DNA of 64,000 nucleotides from Mycobacteroides saopaulense (lineage in GTDB: Bacteria; Actinomycetota; Actinomycetes; Mycobacteriales; Mycobacteriaceae): positions 62,001 to 126,000 of the forward strand of contig NZ_CP010271.1 in assembly GCF_001456355.1 (NCBI RefSeq), written 5' to 3'. Positions 10,547 to 18,980 of the stretch are shown here, piece after piece. Every line of letters begins with the position of its first letter. Positions within the stretch are counted from its first letter, which is position 1. The position numbers and the translations under genes are program-made. A model generated the notes under the pieces. That model saw only the letters and a program-made list of their open reading frames with translations. It searched no databases and was not told the DNA's origin.

Positions 10547-11795
10547 CCGTCTGCTGTCGCGTCTGGCGCCTTGGCAGCGCGTGGGTTTGGCGATGTTCGG
10601 AATCGCTTGGGGAGGTAACGAATTCACCCCACTACTGGTGATGTACCGGCAAGCCGGGCAGTCCGCGGCCTCTGTCGACACGCTGTTGTTCGCCTACGTG
10701 CTGGGCATCATCCCCGCCCTGTTCCTGGGCGGGCCGCTGTCGGATCGCTACGGCCGCCGTGCGGTGATGCTGCCTGCACCGTTCATCTCGATGACCGGGT
10801 CTTTGGTGCTCGCACTCGGTTCGCAGCACTTCGCGTTGTTGTTCACCGGTCGCGTGCTGTCCGGCATAGCGCTGGGCCTGGCGATGGCCGCGGGGAGCTC
10901 GTGGGTCAAGGAGCTCTCGGCTCCGCCGTTCGACCGTCCCGGTGCCGGAGCGCGGCGCGGGGCGATGAGTCTGACGGCGGGCTTCGCGCTGGGTGCCGCG
11001 GTGGCCGGGGCATTGGCGCAGTGGGGGCCGTGGCCGCAGCACCTGGCCTTCCTGGTCAACATCGCCATCACGATTCCCGGTGCGGTGCTGGCGCTTTCGG
11101 TTCCAGAGTCCGCTGCCGAGCGCGCACCGGGTCGCCTGATCGACGACCTCAAGATCCCGGCTGCGCGCCGCCGCCGTTTCCTGTTTGTGGTGATGCCCCT
11201 GGCGCCGTGGGTGTTCGGCTCGGCGGCGGTGGCATATGCGGTGCTGCCCACGCTCATCGCGCCGACGCTGGCCGGTGACCGGATCGCCTTCTCCGCGCTG
11301 TGCTGCCTGGTCTGCCTGGGCTGCGGCTTCGCCGCGCAGATGTTCGCACCCCGGATCGATCGCGCGGGCACCGCCAGGCTCGGCATCATCGGGCTGGCAT
11401 TGGTTGCCACGGGCATGGCGCTGGCTGCCCTTGCCGCGCACCGGCTCACCATCCCGTTGGTTCTGGTCGCCGCCCTGGTTCTGGGCGCCGGGTATGGCAC
11501 CGCTCTGGTCAGCGGACTGCAGGAGGTGAATCGGATCGCCGGTCCCACTGACCTGGCCGGGCTCACGGCCGTCTTCTACGGGCTGACGTACCTGGGATTC
11601 GGGGTGCCGATGATGCTGACGGTGCTCAGCGGTGCACTGCCGGCCTTGACGCATCCCGTGCTGCTAGGTGGCGGAGCGATACTGGCCACCATCTGCCTGG
11701 CGGTGCTGGCTCTGAGCTCGCGTACGGATATCTGCCAGGAGCCGCGCGTCGAGGCGGCGCAGGTCGAGGCGACGCTCGAGTCGGCGGTGCGTTAG
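10539..11795 (+). CDS. MFS transporter
   Basis: 418 residues with about 12 predicted membrane segments and the MFS loop 2-3 signature GPLSDRYGRRAVML. Starts with TTG 10539 inside the end of the gntR gene, which indicates translational coupling. The substrate is unknown; co-expression with an FCD-type GntR protein points to an organic acid or similar metabolite, but a drug-efflux role cannot be excluded. A DUF1304 membrane protein gene follows by 26 bases. Confidence 0.88.
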   Translation: MTSRLLSRLAPWQRVGLAMFGIAWGGNEFTPLLVMYRQAGQSAASVDTLLFAYVLGIIPALFLGGPLSDRYGRRAVMLPAPFISMTGSLVLALGSQHFALLFTGRVLSGIALGLAMAAGSSWVKELSAPPFDRPGAGARRGAMSLTAGFALGAAVAGALAQWGPWPQHLAFLVNIAITIPGAVLALSVPESAAERAPGRLIDDLKIPAARRRRFLFVVMPLAPWVFGSAAVAYAVLPTLIAPTLAGDRIAFSALCCLVCLGCGFAAQMFAPRIDRAGTARLGIIGLALVATGMALAALAAHRLTIPLVLVAALVLGAGYGTALVSGLQEVNRIAGPTDLAGLTAVFYGLTYLGFGVPMMLTVLSGALPALTHPVLLGGGAILATICLAVLALSSRTDICQEPRVEAAQVEATLESAVR

Positions 11796-11821
11796 CGGCC
11801 GGACCGATAGGCTCTGTCAGC

Positions 11822-12208
11822 ATGATCATCGCAGGGCTGGTGCTGACCGGAATCGCGGCACTCATCCACGTCTACATCTTCTACTTGGAATCGATCGCGT
11901 GGACCAGTGAGAAGACCCGCAAGGTGTTCGGTGTGCGCACCGCGGAGGAAGCCGAGATAACCAAACCGCTGGCCTTCAACCAGGGTTTCTACAACCTGTT
12001 TCTTGCCCTCGCGATCGCGTTGGGCACAGTGCTGTGGGTACGAGGGTGCACCCCGGTGGGAGCGACGCTGGTGTTCACAGGCGCCGGATCGATGGTCGCC
12101 GCGGGTCTGGTGCTGCTGATCTCCTCGCCGGACAAGGCTTCTGCGGCGTTGAAGCAGCTGGTGCCACCGCTTCTCGGGATCGTCGCCCTGGTGGTCGGAC
12201 TTCTCTAG
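11822..12208 (+). CDS. DUF1304 membrane protein
   Basis: 128 residues with four hydrophobic segments and the DUF1304 hallmarks HVYIFYLESIAW near residue 20 and KPLAFNQGFYNLFLALA near residue 55. The family is widespread and of unknown function. Same strand as the MFS gene, 26 bases after it. Its stop overlaps by four bases the stop of the convergent sulfurtransferase gene. Confidence 0.85.
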   Translation: MIIAGLVLTGIAALIHVYIFYLESIAWTSEKTRKVFGVRTAEEAEITKPLAFNQGFYNLFLALAIALGTVLWVRGCTPVGATLVFTGAGSMVAAGLVLLISSPDKASAALKQLVPPLLGIVALVVGLL

Positions 12209-13041
12209 GCCGGATCCGTTCCGGTGGCGACGGGTCGTTGTGGGTCGCTCGACCACTCCGACCAGGAGCCCGGGTACAGGGCGGCGTCGTATCCGGCGAT
12301 AGCCAGCGCCGCGATCTGGTGGGTGGCGGTGACACCCGAACCGCAATACACGGTGACGGGGGCCTGGCCGGCACCGAGCTTGCTGAAGCGTTCGCGCAGT
12401 TCTGTCGCGGGCCGGAAGTTGCCGTCCGGAGTCAGATTCTCGGCGGTCGGAGCGGAGATGGCGCCGGGGATGTGCCCGGCGCGCGGATCCAGGGGCTCCT
12501 CGTCCCCGCGATAGCGGGCCGACGCGCGGGCGTCCAATACGAGGGCATTCGTCGATGAGGCTTGGGAGGCAATCGCGTCGGCGTCGACGGCGGCAAGACC
12601 GTCGAGGGAAGCGGTGGTGATCGTGCCGGGCTCGGGGACGACCTCTCCCGTCTCGACGGGTCCGCCGAGACGCTGCCAGGCCGCCCAGCCGCCGTCGAGA
12701 ATCCGAACGTCGGGCACCCCGGCGGCACGCAGCAGCCACCAGGCGCGCGAGGCCGCCTGCCCATTCCAGTCGTCGTAGACCACGACGGCGTCGCCGTCGT
12801 GCAGGCCCCAGCGGCGCGCACTGGCCTGCAGTGCTTGCGCGGTGGGCAGCGGATGGCGGCCGCGGCCGGTGACGGAGTGATCGGACAGATCGGCATCGAG
12901 ATCGACGAATACCGCGCCGGGGAGGTGACCTTCGAGATAGGCGGGATGGCCGTCGGGCGCCATGACGGTCCAGCGCACATCCAACAGCCGGACATCGGAG
13001 AGGCATTCAGCGAGCGCGGTGGCCGAGATCAACACGTCCAT
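12205..13041 (-). CDS. thiosulfate/3-mercaptopyruvate sulfurtransferase (tandem rhodanese)
   Basis: 278 residues with two rhodanese domains. The first is catalytically silent (DVRWTVMAPDGHPAYLEGHLPGAVFVD begins it); the second carries the active Cys loop VYCGSGVTA and ends with an LYPGSWSEW motif. Length and layout match mycobacterial SseA/SseB/CysA2 proteins. The CGSGVTA loop points to a mercaptopyruvate-type enzyme rather than CRKGVT thiosulfate types. It transfers sulfane sulfur to cyanide or thiol acceptors. Convergent with the DUF1304 gene. Confidence 0.88.
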   Translation of the reverse strand: MDVLISATALAECLSDVRLLDVRWTVMAPDGHPAYLEGHLPGAVFVDLDADLSDHSVTGRGRHPLPTAQALQASARRWGLHDGDAVVVYDDWNGQAASRAWWLLRAAGVPDVRILDGGWAAWQRLGGPVETGEVVPEPGTITTASLDGLAAVDADAIASQASSTNALVLDARASARYRGDEEPLDPRAGHIPGAISAPTAENLTPDGNFRPATELRERFSKLGAGQAPVTVYCGSGVTATHQIAALAIAGYDAALYPGSWSEWSSDPQRPVATGTDPA

Positions 13042-13066
13042 ACCGAGACGGTACCGCCGATCGGGA

Positions 13067-13295
13067 CTATCGCTGCGTGCTGCTGGCGTCGACGGGAAGA
13101 CTCACCGAGGTGATGTACCGAGCCTCATCGGAGGCCAGCACCATGGCGCCGCCCCGGTGGGCGATCAGCTGCGGGGTGGCTACCCGGCGGTATGGCAGAC
13201 GCCGGTCAGATTGACGTCCAGCATTGTCTGCCAATCGCTTTCGGGCATCTCAAGCACGATGCCGGGTGAGGTGATGCCCGGGTGGTGTACACGAT
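13067..13295 (-). pseudogene. remnant of a short-chain dehydrogenase gene
   Basis: Leftward reading gives an SDR middle segment GITSPGIVLEMPESDWQTM and then LDVNLTGVCHTAG followed by a stop near 13180. Shifting frame by one base continues as VATPQLIAHRGGAMV, running directly into an SDR C-terminus ASDEARYITSVSLPVDAS and ending at TAG 13067. About 80 residues, including the YxxxK region, are missing, so this is a frameshifted and internally deleted gene. The upstream stretch 13296-13520 contains only the MarR promoter area and unrecognised sequence. Confidence 0.75.
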
Positions 13296-13520
13296 GGAGG
13301 GGGTGTCGCTCAAGAATCTTCTTGGGCCGGGCGGGATCTGTCATGTGCCCCCGCATGACCCGGAGAACCACACTGTGCTTGAGGACTTGCGGCTCTGCCG
13401 GTGTCTCATTGGCCCACTGGCTTATTGCTGCCATCGGCCAAGGTTAGCAACGTCGGGTGCCGTAGCGGCTGCTCCCGGGCCGCTCAGCGGGACAAGGGTA
13501 GCTGTGTCAACATCACTGAT

Positions 13521-13955
13521 GTGGATAAGCAGGAATGGCAACCGCTCGGCGCGTTGATGCACCGTGTATCGGCCGCGTTGCGATCGGAGATCGCAGAGGC
13601 GTTGGCACCGCTGAATCTGCCATTCCCTCAGTACGTCTGTATGCGAGTGTTGTCCGAGAATCCAGGTTGGTCCAACGCGGATCTAGCCCGCGCGATCGAC
13701 GTGACTCCACAGTCGATGAACACGGTCCTGCAGGCGTTGCAGGATGCGGGTCTGGTATCGCGGCCGGACACCGTGGACTCAGGCCGCGCCCGGCCCGCGC
13801 AGCTGAGCAGATCCGGGACCGTCTTGCTCCAACGGGCGGACGTGTTGGCCCGCGAGGCCGAAGAGCACCTGTTGTCGGGTATCTCGACGCGGCAGCGCCG
13901 TGATTTCTTCCAAACCTTGCGCGATATCGCCGGTGAGGACGCACCCGCCGACTGA
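13521..13955 (+). CDS. MarR family regulator
   Basis: 144 residues from GTG 13521. Typical MarR winged helix: PFPQYVCMRVLSENPGWSNA, then recognition region ARAIDVTPQSMNTVLQALQ, wing RPDTVDSGRARPAQLS and C-terminal dimerisation helices. The frame is open further upstream, but homology begins at this GTG; ATG 13557 is a second possibility. It is transcribed away from the SDR remnant, which may once have been its target. A lipoprotein gene follows 40 bases later. Confidence 0.85.
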   Translation: MDKQEWQPLGALMHRVSAALRSEIAEALAPLNLPFPQYVCMRVLSENPGWSNADLARAIDVTPQSMNTVLQALQDAGLVSRPDTVDSGRARPAQLSRSGTVLLQRADVLAREAEEHLLSGISTRQRRDFFQTLRDIAGEDAPAD

Positions 13956-13995
13956 AGCTCGTGACCTTCGCCAGGCCGCGGGTAGTTTCAAAGTC

Positions 13996-15075
13996 ATGAA
14001 GTGGCTCTTGGCGTGTGCGGTGATCGCAGTGTCGGCTGTCGTCGTCGGATGCTCGGCCCATACGGCGCCCGTCGGAGAGGGTGACGCGCCGCGCACCACT
14101 GTTCCCGACCGGAGTACACCGGACGGCGCCATCATCGTGACCCCCGACAACTTCGTGCGTGCGGAGACGGACCTGTACTTCGGGAACATCGTGAAAGACG
14201 GAGGGTTTGGCGCCTTCCATCATATCCGCGAACTGGCACCGCTGGATAAGCAGTTGGTGATCCGGCAGAACCGCGACACCCTCTACTCCTCGGCGGTGTT
14301 CGACCTCGATGCGGGACCGGTCACCGTCTCGATGCCCGACCCAGGACAGCGATTCATGTCTCTACAGGTCATCACCGAAGACCATTACGTGCCGGCCGTC
14401 TTCTACGGCGAGGGCGAGCACACGATCACCAAAGAGCAGACCGGCACCAGGTACGTCGCGGCGGCGGTACGCACTCTGGTCAATCCGAGTGATCCCGCGG
14501 ATGTCGCGCAGGTCCAGTCGCTGCAGGACGCGATCAGTGCACGGCAGGATCGGGTGGGGAGCTTCGATGTCCCCAAGTGGGACAGTGCAAGTCAACAGAA
14601 GGTACGGGCCGGCTTGCTCCAGCTGGCCGCCACGCTGCCCGACACCAAGGCGATGTTCGGTACCGAGGTCACCACCGACCCTGTTCGCCATCTGATCGGC
14701 ACGGCCTCGGCATGGGGCGGCAACCCGGAGAAGGATGCCCTGTATCTCAATGTGTATCCGACCAAGAACGACGGCGCCACGGTCTACCAGCTCATGGTGG
14801 GGCAGGTGCCGGTGGACGGCTTCTGGTCGGTCACCGTCTACAACAAGGACGGATATCTCACCCCTAATTCCCGGAATGCATACTCGCTCAACAACATCAC
14901 CGCGCGGCGTGGCCCCGGCGGCGACACCACCGTACAGTTCGGCGGGTGCGCGGATAACACCGTGAACTGCCTGCCCATCACGCCGGGCTGGAACTACATG
15001 GTGCGGTTGTACCGGGCACAGCCGCAGATCCTCGACGGCGGCTGGACATTCCCAGAGGCCGTGCCCGTCGTATAG
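13996..15075 (+). CDS. DUF1254/DUF1214 lipoprotein
   Basis: 359 residues. Lipobox VVVGC near residue 19 after a hydrophobic signal. The mature protein carries the DUF1254 pattern (NFVRAETDLYFGNIV, VIRQNRDTLYSSAVFDL, PVTVSMPD) and the C-terminal DUF1214 segment (FWSVTVYNKDGYL, NWMVR-like end). Members are common envelope proteins in mycobacteria without an assigned reaction. The start was moved to ATG 13996, where the signal peptide begins. Forty bases after the MarR gene, possibly its regulatory target. Confidence 0.85.
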   Translation: MKWLLACAVIAVSAVVVGCSAHTAPVGEGDAPRTTVPDRSTPDGAIIVTPDNFVRAETDLYFGNIVKDGGFGAFHHIRELAPLDKQLVIRQNRDTLYSSAVFDLDAGPVTVSMPDPGQRFMSLQVITEDHYVPAVFYGEGEHTITKEQTGTRYVAAAVRTLVNPSDPADVAQVQSLQDAISARQDRVGSFDVPKWDSASQQKVRAGLLQLAATLPDTKAMFGTEVTTDPVRHLIGTASAWGGNPEKDALYLNVYPTKNDGATVYQLMVGQVPVDGFWSVTVYNKDGYLTPNSRNAYSLNNITARRGPGGDTTVQFGGCADNTVNCLPITPGWNYMVRLYRAQPQILDGGWTFPEAVPVV

Positions 15076-15082
15076 ATCAAAA

Positions 15083-15643
15083 CTATTGCGGTGTAACGAT
15101 CTTGGCGATCTGCTGGGCAACCTCTGCCCGGATGTCGGCATCTGACATGTCGTCGAGCCCGAGTCCGGCGCGCAGGCTGGGGCCCATCAGCCGCCAGCCC
15201 AGCTGTAGTGCGATCGCGTGGGCCGCCGCGAGCCGGGCGTCACGCTCGTCGGCGTGGCCCGGACGCACCTGTTGCAGGAGCCAGTCCATCCCGGGCTTGC
15301 GTTCCTGGAGTTCCTCGATGGGAAAACCGTCCAGGGTGGAGCGGACCATCACGCGCAATTGCAGGTCGTGTGCGGCTTCCAATTCTTCGATGGGTGCTCC
15401 GGCCTCGCGCACCGCCGCCGCGGCGTCGGCCAGGTGCTGCAGGGTGTCTGCCAGCAACTGACGCTTGCTGCCAAAGTGGCGATGGACCAGGCCGTGGTTC
15501 ACCCCCGCGCGGGTGGCGACCTCGCGTATCGACGTAGCGGCCGGCCCCTTCTCGGCGAAGAGTTGGGCGGCGGCGTTCAGAACGGCCTCGACAACCTCCT
15601 CCTTGCCGACGGGGCGAGCACCCGTTGCCTCCGATGTAGTCAT
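15083..15643 (-). CDS. TetR family repressor of the dioxygenase gene
   Basis: 186 residues from ATG 15643 (a TTG at 15667 is less likely). N-terminal HTH: VLNAAAQLFAEKGPAATSI, REVATRAGVNHGLVHRHFGS. The C-terminal ligand domain is helical and ends in GLDDMSDADIRAEVAQ. It is divergent from the taurine-dioxygenase-like gene, with a perfect palindrome between the two, so self-control and control of the dioxygenase are likely. The ligand is unknown; a sulfate-ester or related product is a guess from the neighbour. Confidence 0.88.
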   Translation of the reverse strand: MTTSEATGARPVGKEEVVEAVLNAAAQLFAEKGPAATSIREVATRAGVNHGLVHRHFGSKRQLLADTLQHLADAAAAVREAGAPIEELEAAHDLQLRVMVRSTLDGFPIEELQERKPGMDWLLQQVRPGHADERDARLAAAHAIALQLGWRLMGPSLRAGLGLDDMSDADIRAEVAQQIAKIVTPQ

Positions 15644-15668
15644 GTGTGTACAGTAGCGGATGACCAAG

Positions 15669-15688
15669 GTGTAGTCAGTTGACTACAC
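15669..15688. promoter_or_regulatory. perfect TetR-type operator
   Basis: GTGTAGTCAGTTGACTACAC has 9-base arms that match perfectly around GT. It sits 26 bases from the tetR start and 29 from the dioxygenase start, in the only intergenic space between the divergent genes. Confidence 0.7.
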
Positions 15689-15716
15689 CGGATTTGTCGG
15701 AGAGAAGGAACGGGTC

Positions 15717-16649
15717 ATGAGCAGCGATTTGAACGTGGTGAAGCTGGGCGAGAACATCGGCGCCCGCATCGACGGAGTACGTGTTGGTGAGCTGGACGCC
15801 GAGACCGCGGCCGCCGTCAACGCAGAGCTTCTGGAGCACAAGGTGATCTTCTTTCGTCGGCAGCATCACCTCGACGACGCGGGGCAGTTCGCCTTCGCGC
15901 AGAGCATGGGCATACCCACCACGCCACATCCGACGCTCACGTCGACGGAGGTCAAGGTGCTTCCGATCGACGCCGAGGAGGGTGGCCGGGCCAACCAGTG
16001 GCACACCGACGTCACCTTCGTGGACCGGATTCCCAAGGCCTCGATCCTGCGGGCGGTCGAGCTGCCGCCGTATGGCGGAACCACCACGTGGACCTCGACG
16101 GTCGCGGCCTACCGGCAGCTGCCCAAGGCACTGCAGGATCTGGCGGACAACCTATGGGCGATGCACAACAACCAATTCGATTACGCCCAGGTCGATCCGG
16201 CCAAGATCGCGGAACTGCTCGCCACCTCGGGGGCCGGATCCAAGTACGTGCGCGAGTTCGGCGCGACACACTTCGAGGCGCATCACCCGGTGGTCCGGGT
16301 GCACCCCGAAACCGGTGAGAAGGCACTGCTGCTGGGCAATTTCGTCAAGCGGATCCTGGACGTGAGCGCCAGCGAGTCGCAGGCGCTGTTCCGGATGTTC
16401 CAGGACCGGATCACCTGGTTGGAGAACACCATTCGATGGAATTGGGAGCTCGGCGACGTCGCGATGTGGGACAACCGCGCTACCCAGCATTACGCCGTTT
16501 CCGACTATGGCGACCAGCCGCGCCGGATGCATCGCGTCACCCTCGCCGGCGACGTGCCGGTCAGCGTCAGCGGCGAATGCAGCCGGGTGATCGCCGGAGA
16601 CGCCAGCGACTACTCGGTGATCGACAACCCGAAGCGGTTGGTGGCCTAG
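15717..16649 (+). CDS. TauD/TfdA-type Fe(II)/2-oxoglutarate dioxygenase (alkyl sulfatase, Rv3406-like)
   Basis: 310 residues. Iron ligands are visible as NQWHTDVTF (HxD) and the distal His in RMHRVTL with the 2-oxoglutarate Arg just before it. Strong likeness to Rv3406 of M. tuberculosis ([38 protein letters not shown]), which cleaves alkyl sulfates oxidatively to release sulfite. It probably supplies sulfur from sulfate esters. AGAGAAGGA precedes ATG. Controlled by the divergent TetR through the palindrome at 15669. A 17-base hairpin directly follows the stop. Confidence 0.88.
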   Translation: MSSDLNVVKLGENIGARIDGVRVGELDAETAAAVNAELLEHKVIFFRRQHHLDDAGQFAFAQSMGIPTTPHPTLTSTEVKVLPIDAEEGGRANQWHTDVTFVDRIPKASILRAVELPPYGGTTTWTSTVAAYRQLPKALQDLADNLWAMHNNQFDYAQVDPAKIAELLATSGAGSKYVREFGATHFEAHHPVVRVHPETGEKALLLGNFVKRILDVSASESQALFRMFQDRITWLENTIRWNWELGDVAMWDNRATQHYAVSDYGDQPRRMHRVTLAGDVPVSVSGECSRVIAGDASDYSVIDNPKRLVA

Positions 16650-16665
16650 TTCGCGATCCGCGAAC
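16649..16665 (+). terminator. short hairpin after the dioxygenase stop
   Basis: GTTCGCGATCCGCGAAC is a 7-base perfect stem with a 3-base loop, beginning at the last base of the dioxygenase stop codon. There is no T-tract, so termination strength is uncertain. It abuts the larger inverted repeat that starts at 16665. Confidence 0.4.
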
Positions 16666-16727
16666 CTCCTCTTGCCATCGCTACTAATGTAGCGCTACAT
16701 TTGTAGCGTCGCGATGGCAAGAGGAGG
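16665..16727 (+). promoter_or_regulatory. nested operator and ribosome-site-sequestering hairpin
   Basis: The 16-base arm 16665-16680 (CCTCCTCTTGCCATCG) is the exact reverse complement of 16712-16727 (CGATGGCAAGAGGAGG). Inside lies a 28-base palindrome, 16680-16707, with one mismatched pair and the core AATGTAGCGCTACATT. The right arm holds the GAGGAGG ribosome site of the monooxygenase gene. TTGCCA (16672) and TACATT (16697) could be -35 and -10 boxes, placing the palindrome on the promoter. The TetR coded downstream is the probable binder. Confidence 0.65.
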
Positions 16728-16731
16728 CGTG

Positions 16732-18189
16732 GTGATCGACGTAGGGATTATCGGGGCGGGCCCGACAGGGCTCATGCTGGCGTGCGAGCTGGCGATGCGC
16801 GGGGTGAGCTGCCGGATCTTCGAACGCCGGACCACCACGCCCAACATCACCAGGGCGTTCGCGGTGCACGCACGGACCCTGGAATTGCTGGATACCCGGG
16901 ATCTTGCCGGGCAGGTGTTGGCACGCGGGAAGGCGATGGGCACGCTGGCGCCCCTGCCCGGGGTGTCGATGGATCTGAACACGATCGACTCCTCGTTCCC
17001 GATGGTGGTCATGGTTGCCCAGAGCGGTACCGAGGCCGTTCTGGAACAGCGGGCCCGGGGGCTGGGGGTGGAAATCGTCCGCGGCGCCGAGCTGGTGGGA
17101 CTGGAACAGGACGATCTGGCGCACCTGAGGTTCGTCGACGGTAGCTCCGAATCCGCCCGCTACGTCGTCGGATGCGACGGCGCGCACAGCGCGGTGCGCA
17201 GCCTCCTGGGCGTCGATTTCGTGGGAGAGCAGTACCAGACCCACATCATGCTGGCCGACGTCCTACTAGACCCGCCGGAGAACTCCCCGATGTTCGCGCG
17301 GTTCAACAGGGATGGGCTGGTGCTGGTCCTACCTTTCGAGGACGGCTACTTCCGCGTCATCGCCTGGGATCTGAAGAACGAGGACGTCCCGCTGGACAAG
17401 CCCCTGGAGCTGGAGGAGGTTCGATCCGTCGCCCGCCGGGTGGGCGGCAGCGACTATGGCATCCGCGACCCGCGCTGGATGTCACGGTTTCTGTCCGAGC
17501 GCCGGCAGGCGGCGAAGTACCGGGTGGGCCGGGTGTTCCTGGCCGGAGACGCCGCGCACGTGCACTCCCCCATCGGTGGGCAGGGCATGAACACCGGAAT
17601 TCAGGACGCGATGAACCTGGGCTGGAAGCTCACCGAAGTGCTGCGCGGACAGACATCGAACCACCTGCTGGACACCTATGAATCCGAGCGCCATCCGGTG
17701 GGAGCGCAAGTCCTCGCCCTGACCGATGGACTGACAAAACTCACCTTGAGTCGCTCGCGAATACGCCAGGCCGTGCAGCCGATGCTGCTGCGTGGAGTGT
17801 TGACCATCCCGCCCATACGCGATCGTTTTCTGGGGCGGGGAACGGGTATCGGGATCGCATATGCCCGCCAGCCCGGAGAACATCCCCTGGTGGGCACTCG
17901 CGTGCGTGACTATGGTTCGGCGCCAAGGCTTTACGAAGTCATGCGGGACGGAAAGTTTGTACTGCTCGACGGTACCGGCGGCGCAGTGCACGAGGTCACG
18001 GCGCCCTGGGCCCAGCGTGTCAACGTGTTCCCGCTGGAGCGCACGGCGAGGGGACCTTCCGCGGTCTTGGTGCGACCCGACGGTTACGTTGGGTGGGCAA
18101 CCGACGCCGACGGGTCTCGGGTGTCACAAGAACTGCCATCCGTGCTGAATCAATGGCTCGGAACCGCGCAGGCCGCATCGACGCAATAG
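16732..18189 (+). CDS. FAD-dependent aromatic-ring monooxygenase
   Basis: About 485 residues. PheA/TfdB-type flavin hydroxylase with N-terminal GxGxxG (VGIIGAGPTGLMLACELA), the DG motif (VVGCDGAHSAVRS) and GD motif (VFLAGDAAHVHSPIGGQGMN). It hydroxylates an aromatic or polyketide-like substrate using NAD(P)H and O2. GTG 16732 follows GAGGAGG by four bases; ATG 16714 is in frame and could be used by a leaderless mRNA. The TetR gene starts ten bases after the stop, so the pair is an operon. Confidence 0.88.
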   Translation: MIDVGIIGAGPTGLMLACELAMRGVSCRIFERRTTTPNITRAFAVHARTLELLDTRDLAGQVLARGKAMGTLAPLPGVSMDLNTIDSSFPMVVMVAQSGTEAVLEQRARGLGVEIVRGAELVGLEQDDLAHLRFVDGSSESARYVVGCDGAHSAVRSLLGVDFVGEQYQTHIMLADVLLDPPENSPMFARFNRDGLVLVLPFEDGYFRVIAWDLKNEDVPLDKPLELEEVRSVARRVGGSDYGIRDPRWMSRFLSERRQAAKYRVGRVFLAGDAAHVHSPIGGQGMNTGIQDAMNLGWKLTEVLRGQTSNHLLDTYESERHPVGAQVLALTDGLTKLTLSRSRIRQAVQPMLLRGVLTIPPIRDRFLGRGTGIGIAYARQPGEHPLVGTRVRDYGSAPRLYEVMRDGKFVLLDGTGGAVHEVTAPWAQRVNVFPLERTARGPSAVLVRPDGYVGWATDADGSRVSQELPSVLNQWLGTAQAASTQ

Positions 18190-18198
18190 GAGACCTTG

Positions 18199-18798
18199 GT
18201 GCCACCGGTCAACACCGAACGCCGAGCGGCGCTCGCGGACGTTGCGATCACGGTGCTTGCCGACAGGGGACTGAAAGGATTGACTCATCGCGCCGTGGAC
18301 GCGGCCGCGGGTGAGCCCGTGGGCACCACGTCGCGGTACTTCCGGACGCGGGAGGCCCTGTTGCAGGGGGTGGCCGAACAGTGCGCGGGCCGGTTGGCGG
18401 GTCAGCTCGACAACGCGGCCACCGCCGACATCGGCACGCTGTCGATGGAAGACCTGCTCGATCGATTGACACTGCTGGTCGACCAGGCGATAACGACCAA
18501 CCGGGCACGCACCCTGGCCATGATGGAACTCTTCCTGGAGGGCACCCGCTCGGCCGAGGTGCGTCCACTGTTGGCGGCCGCGCTCGACACCGTGCTGCCG
18601 GTACTGCGCGCCCTGCTAGAGGCGTCGGGCTTGCGCCCGACGAACCGCGATGTCGTGAGTCTGTACTCAACCATCAACGGGGTGGTCCTGACGCTCCTGA
18701 CGCACTCAGCGCAGGCGCTGGGATTGTCGGCTGGGGCGACAACGGACCAGTTTGTCCGGGATGCACTTGCGGCCGAACTGGCCTCCGTAGCAAGCTGA
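18199..18798 (+). CDS. TetR family regulator
   Basis: 199 residues from GTG 18199, which has AGGAG six bases upstream. HTH region: ALADVAITVLADRGLKGLTH, RAVDAAAGEPVGTTSRYFRT. The C-terminal half is helical (TetR_C type). Cotranscribed with the flavin monooxygenase and likely acts on the palindrome at 16680-16707 upstream of it. Confidence 0.87.
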   Translation: MPPVNTERRAALADVAITVLADRGLKGLTHRAVDAAAGEPVGTTSRYFRTREALLQGVAEQCAGRLAGQLDNAATADIGTLSMEDLLDRLTLLVDQAITTNRARTLAMMELFLEGTRSAEVRPLLAAALDTVLPVLRALLEASGLRPTNRDVVSLYSTINGVVLTLLTHSAQALGLSAGATTDQFVRDALAAELASVAS

Positions 18799-18815
18799 TT
18801 CATCCCGGGCTGCCG

Positions 18816-18950
18816 TCAGAATCCGTCGAGGTGCAGTTTCCCCTCGCTCTCCTGCAGGACCAGCAGCACGCCAGGCGCCATCTGCATTTTGTTGACAGAC
18901 AGGCGTAGGGCGACCCGCTCTCGGAATTCCTCGCCCCACACAGGTTCATA
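18816..18950 (-). pseudogene. 3' fragment of an unrecognised gene
   Basis: Reading leftward from 18950 gives YEPVWGEEFRERVALRLSVN then KMQMAPGVLLVLQE and SEGKLHLDGF before TGA at 18818-18816. Composition and codon use look coding. The frame has an in-frame stop just upstream and no ATG, only an internal GTG at 18941, so it is most easily read as the tail of a decayed gene. The family was not recognised. A ~41-residue gene starting at that GTG is the alternative. Confidence 0.45.
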
Positions 18951-18980
18951 GTGTCACGCCGCAGTCGCTGTGTGGCGGAA

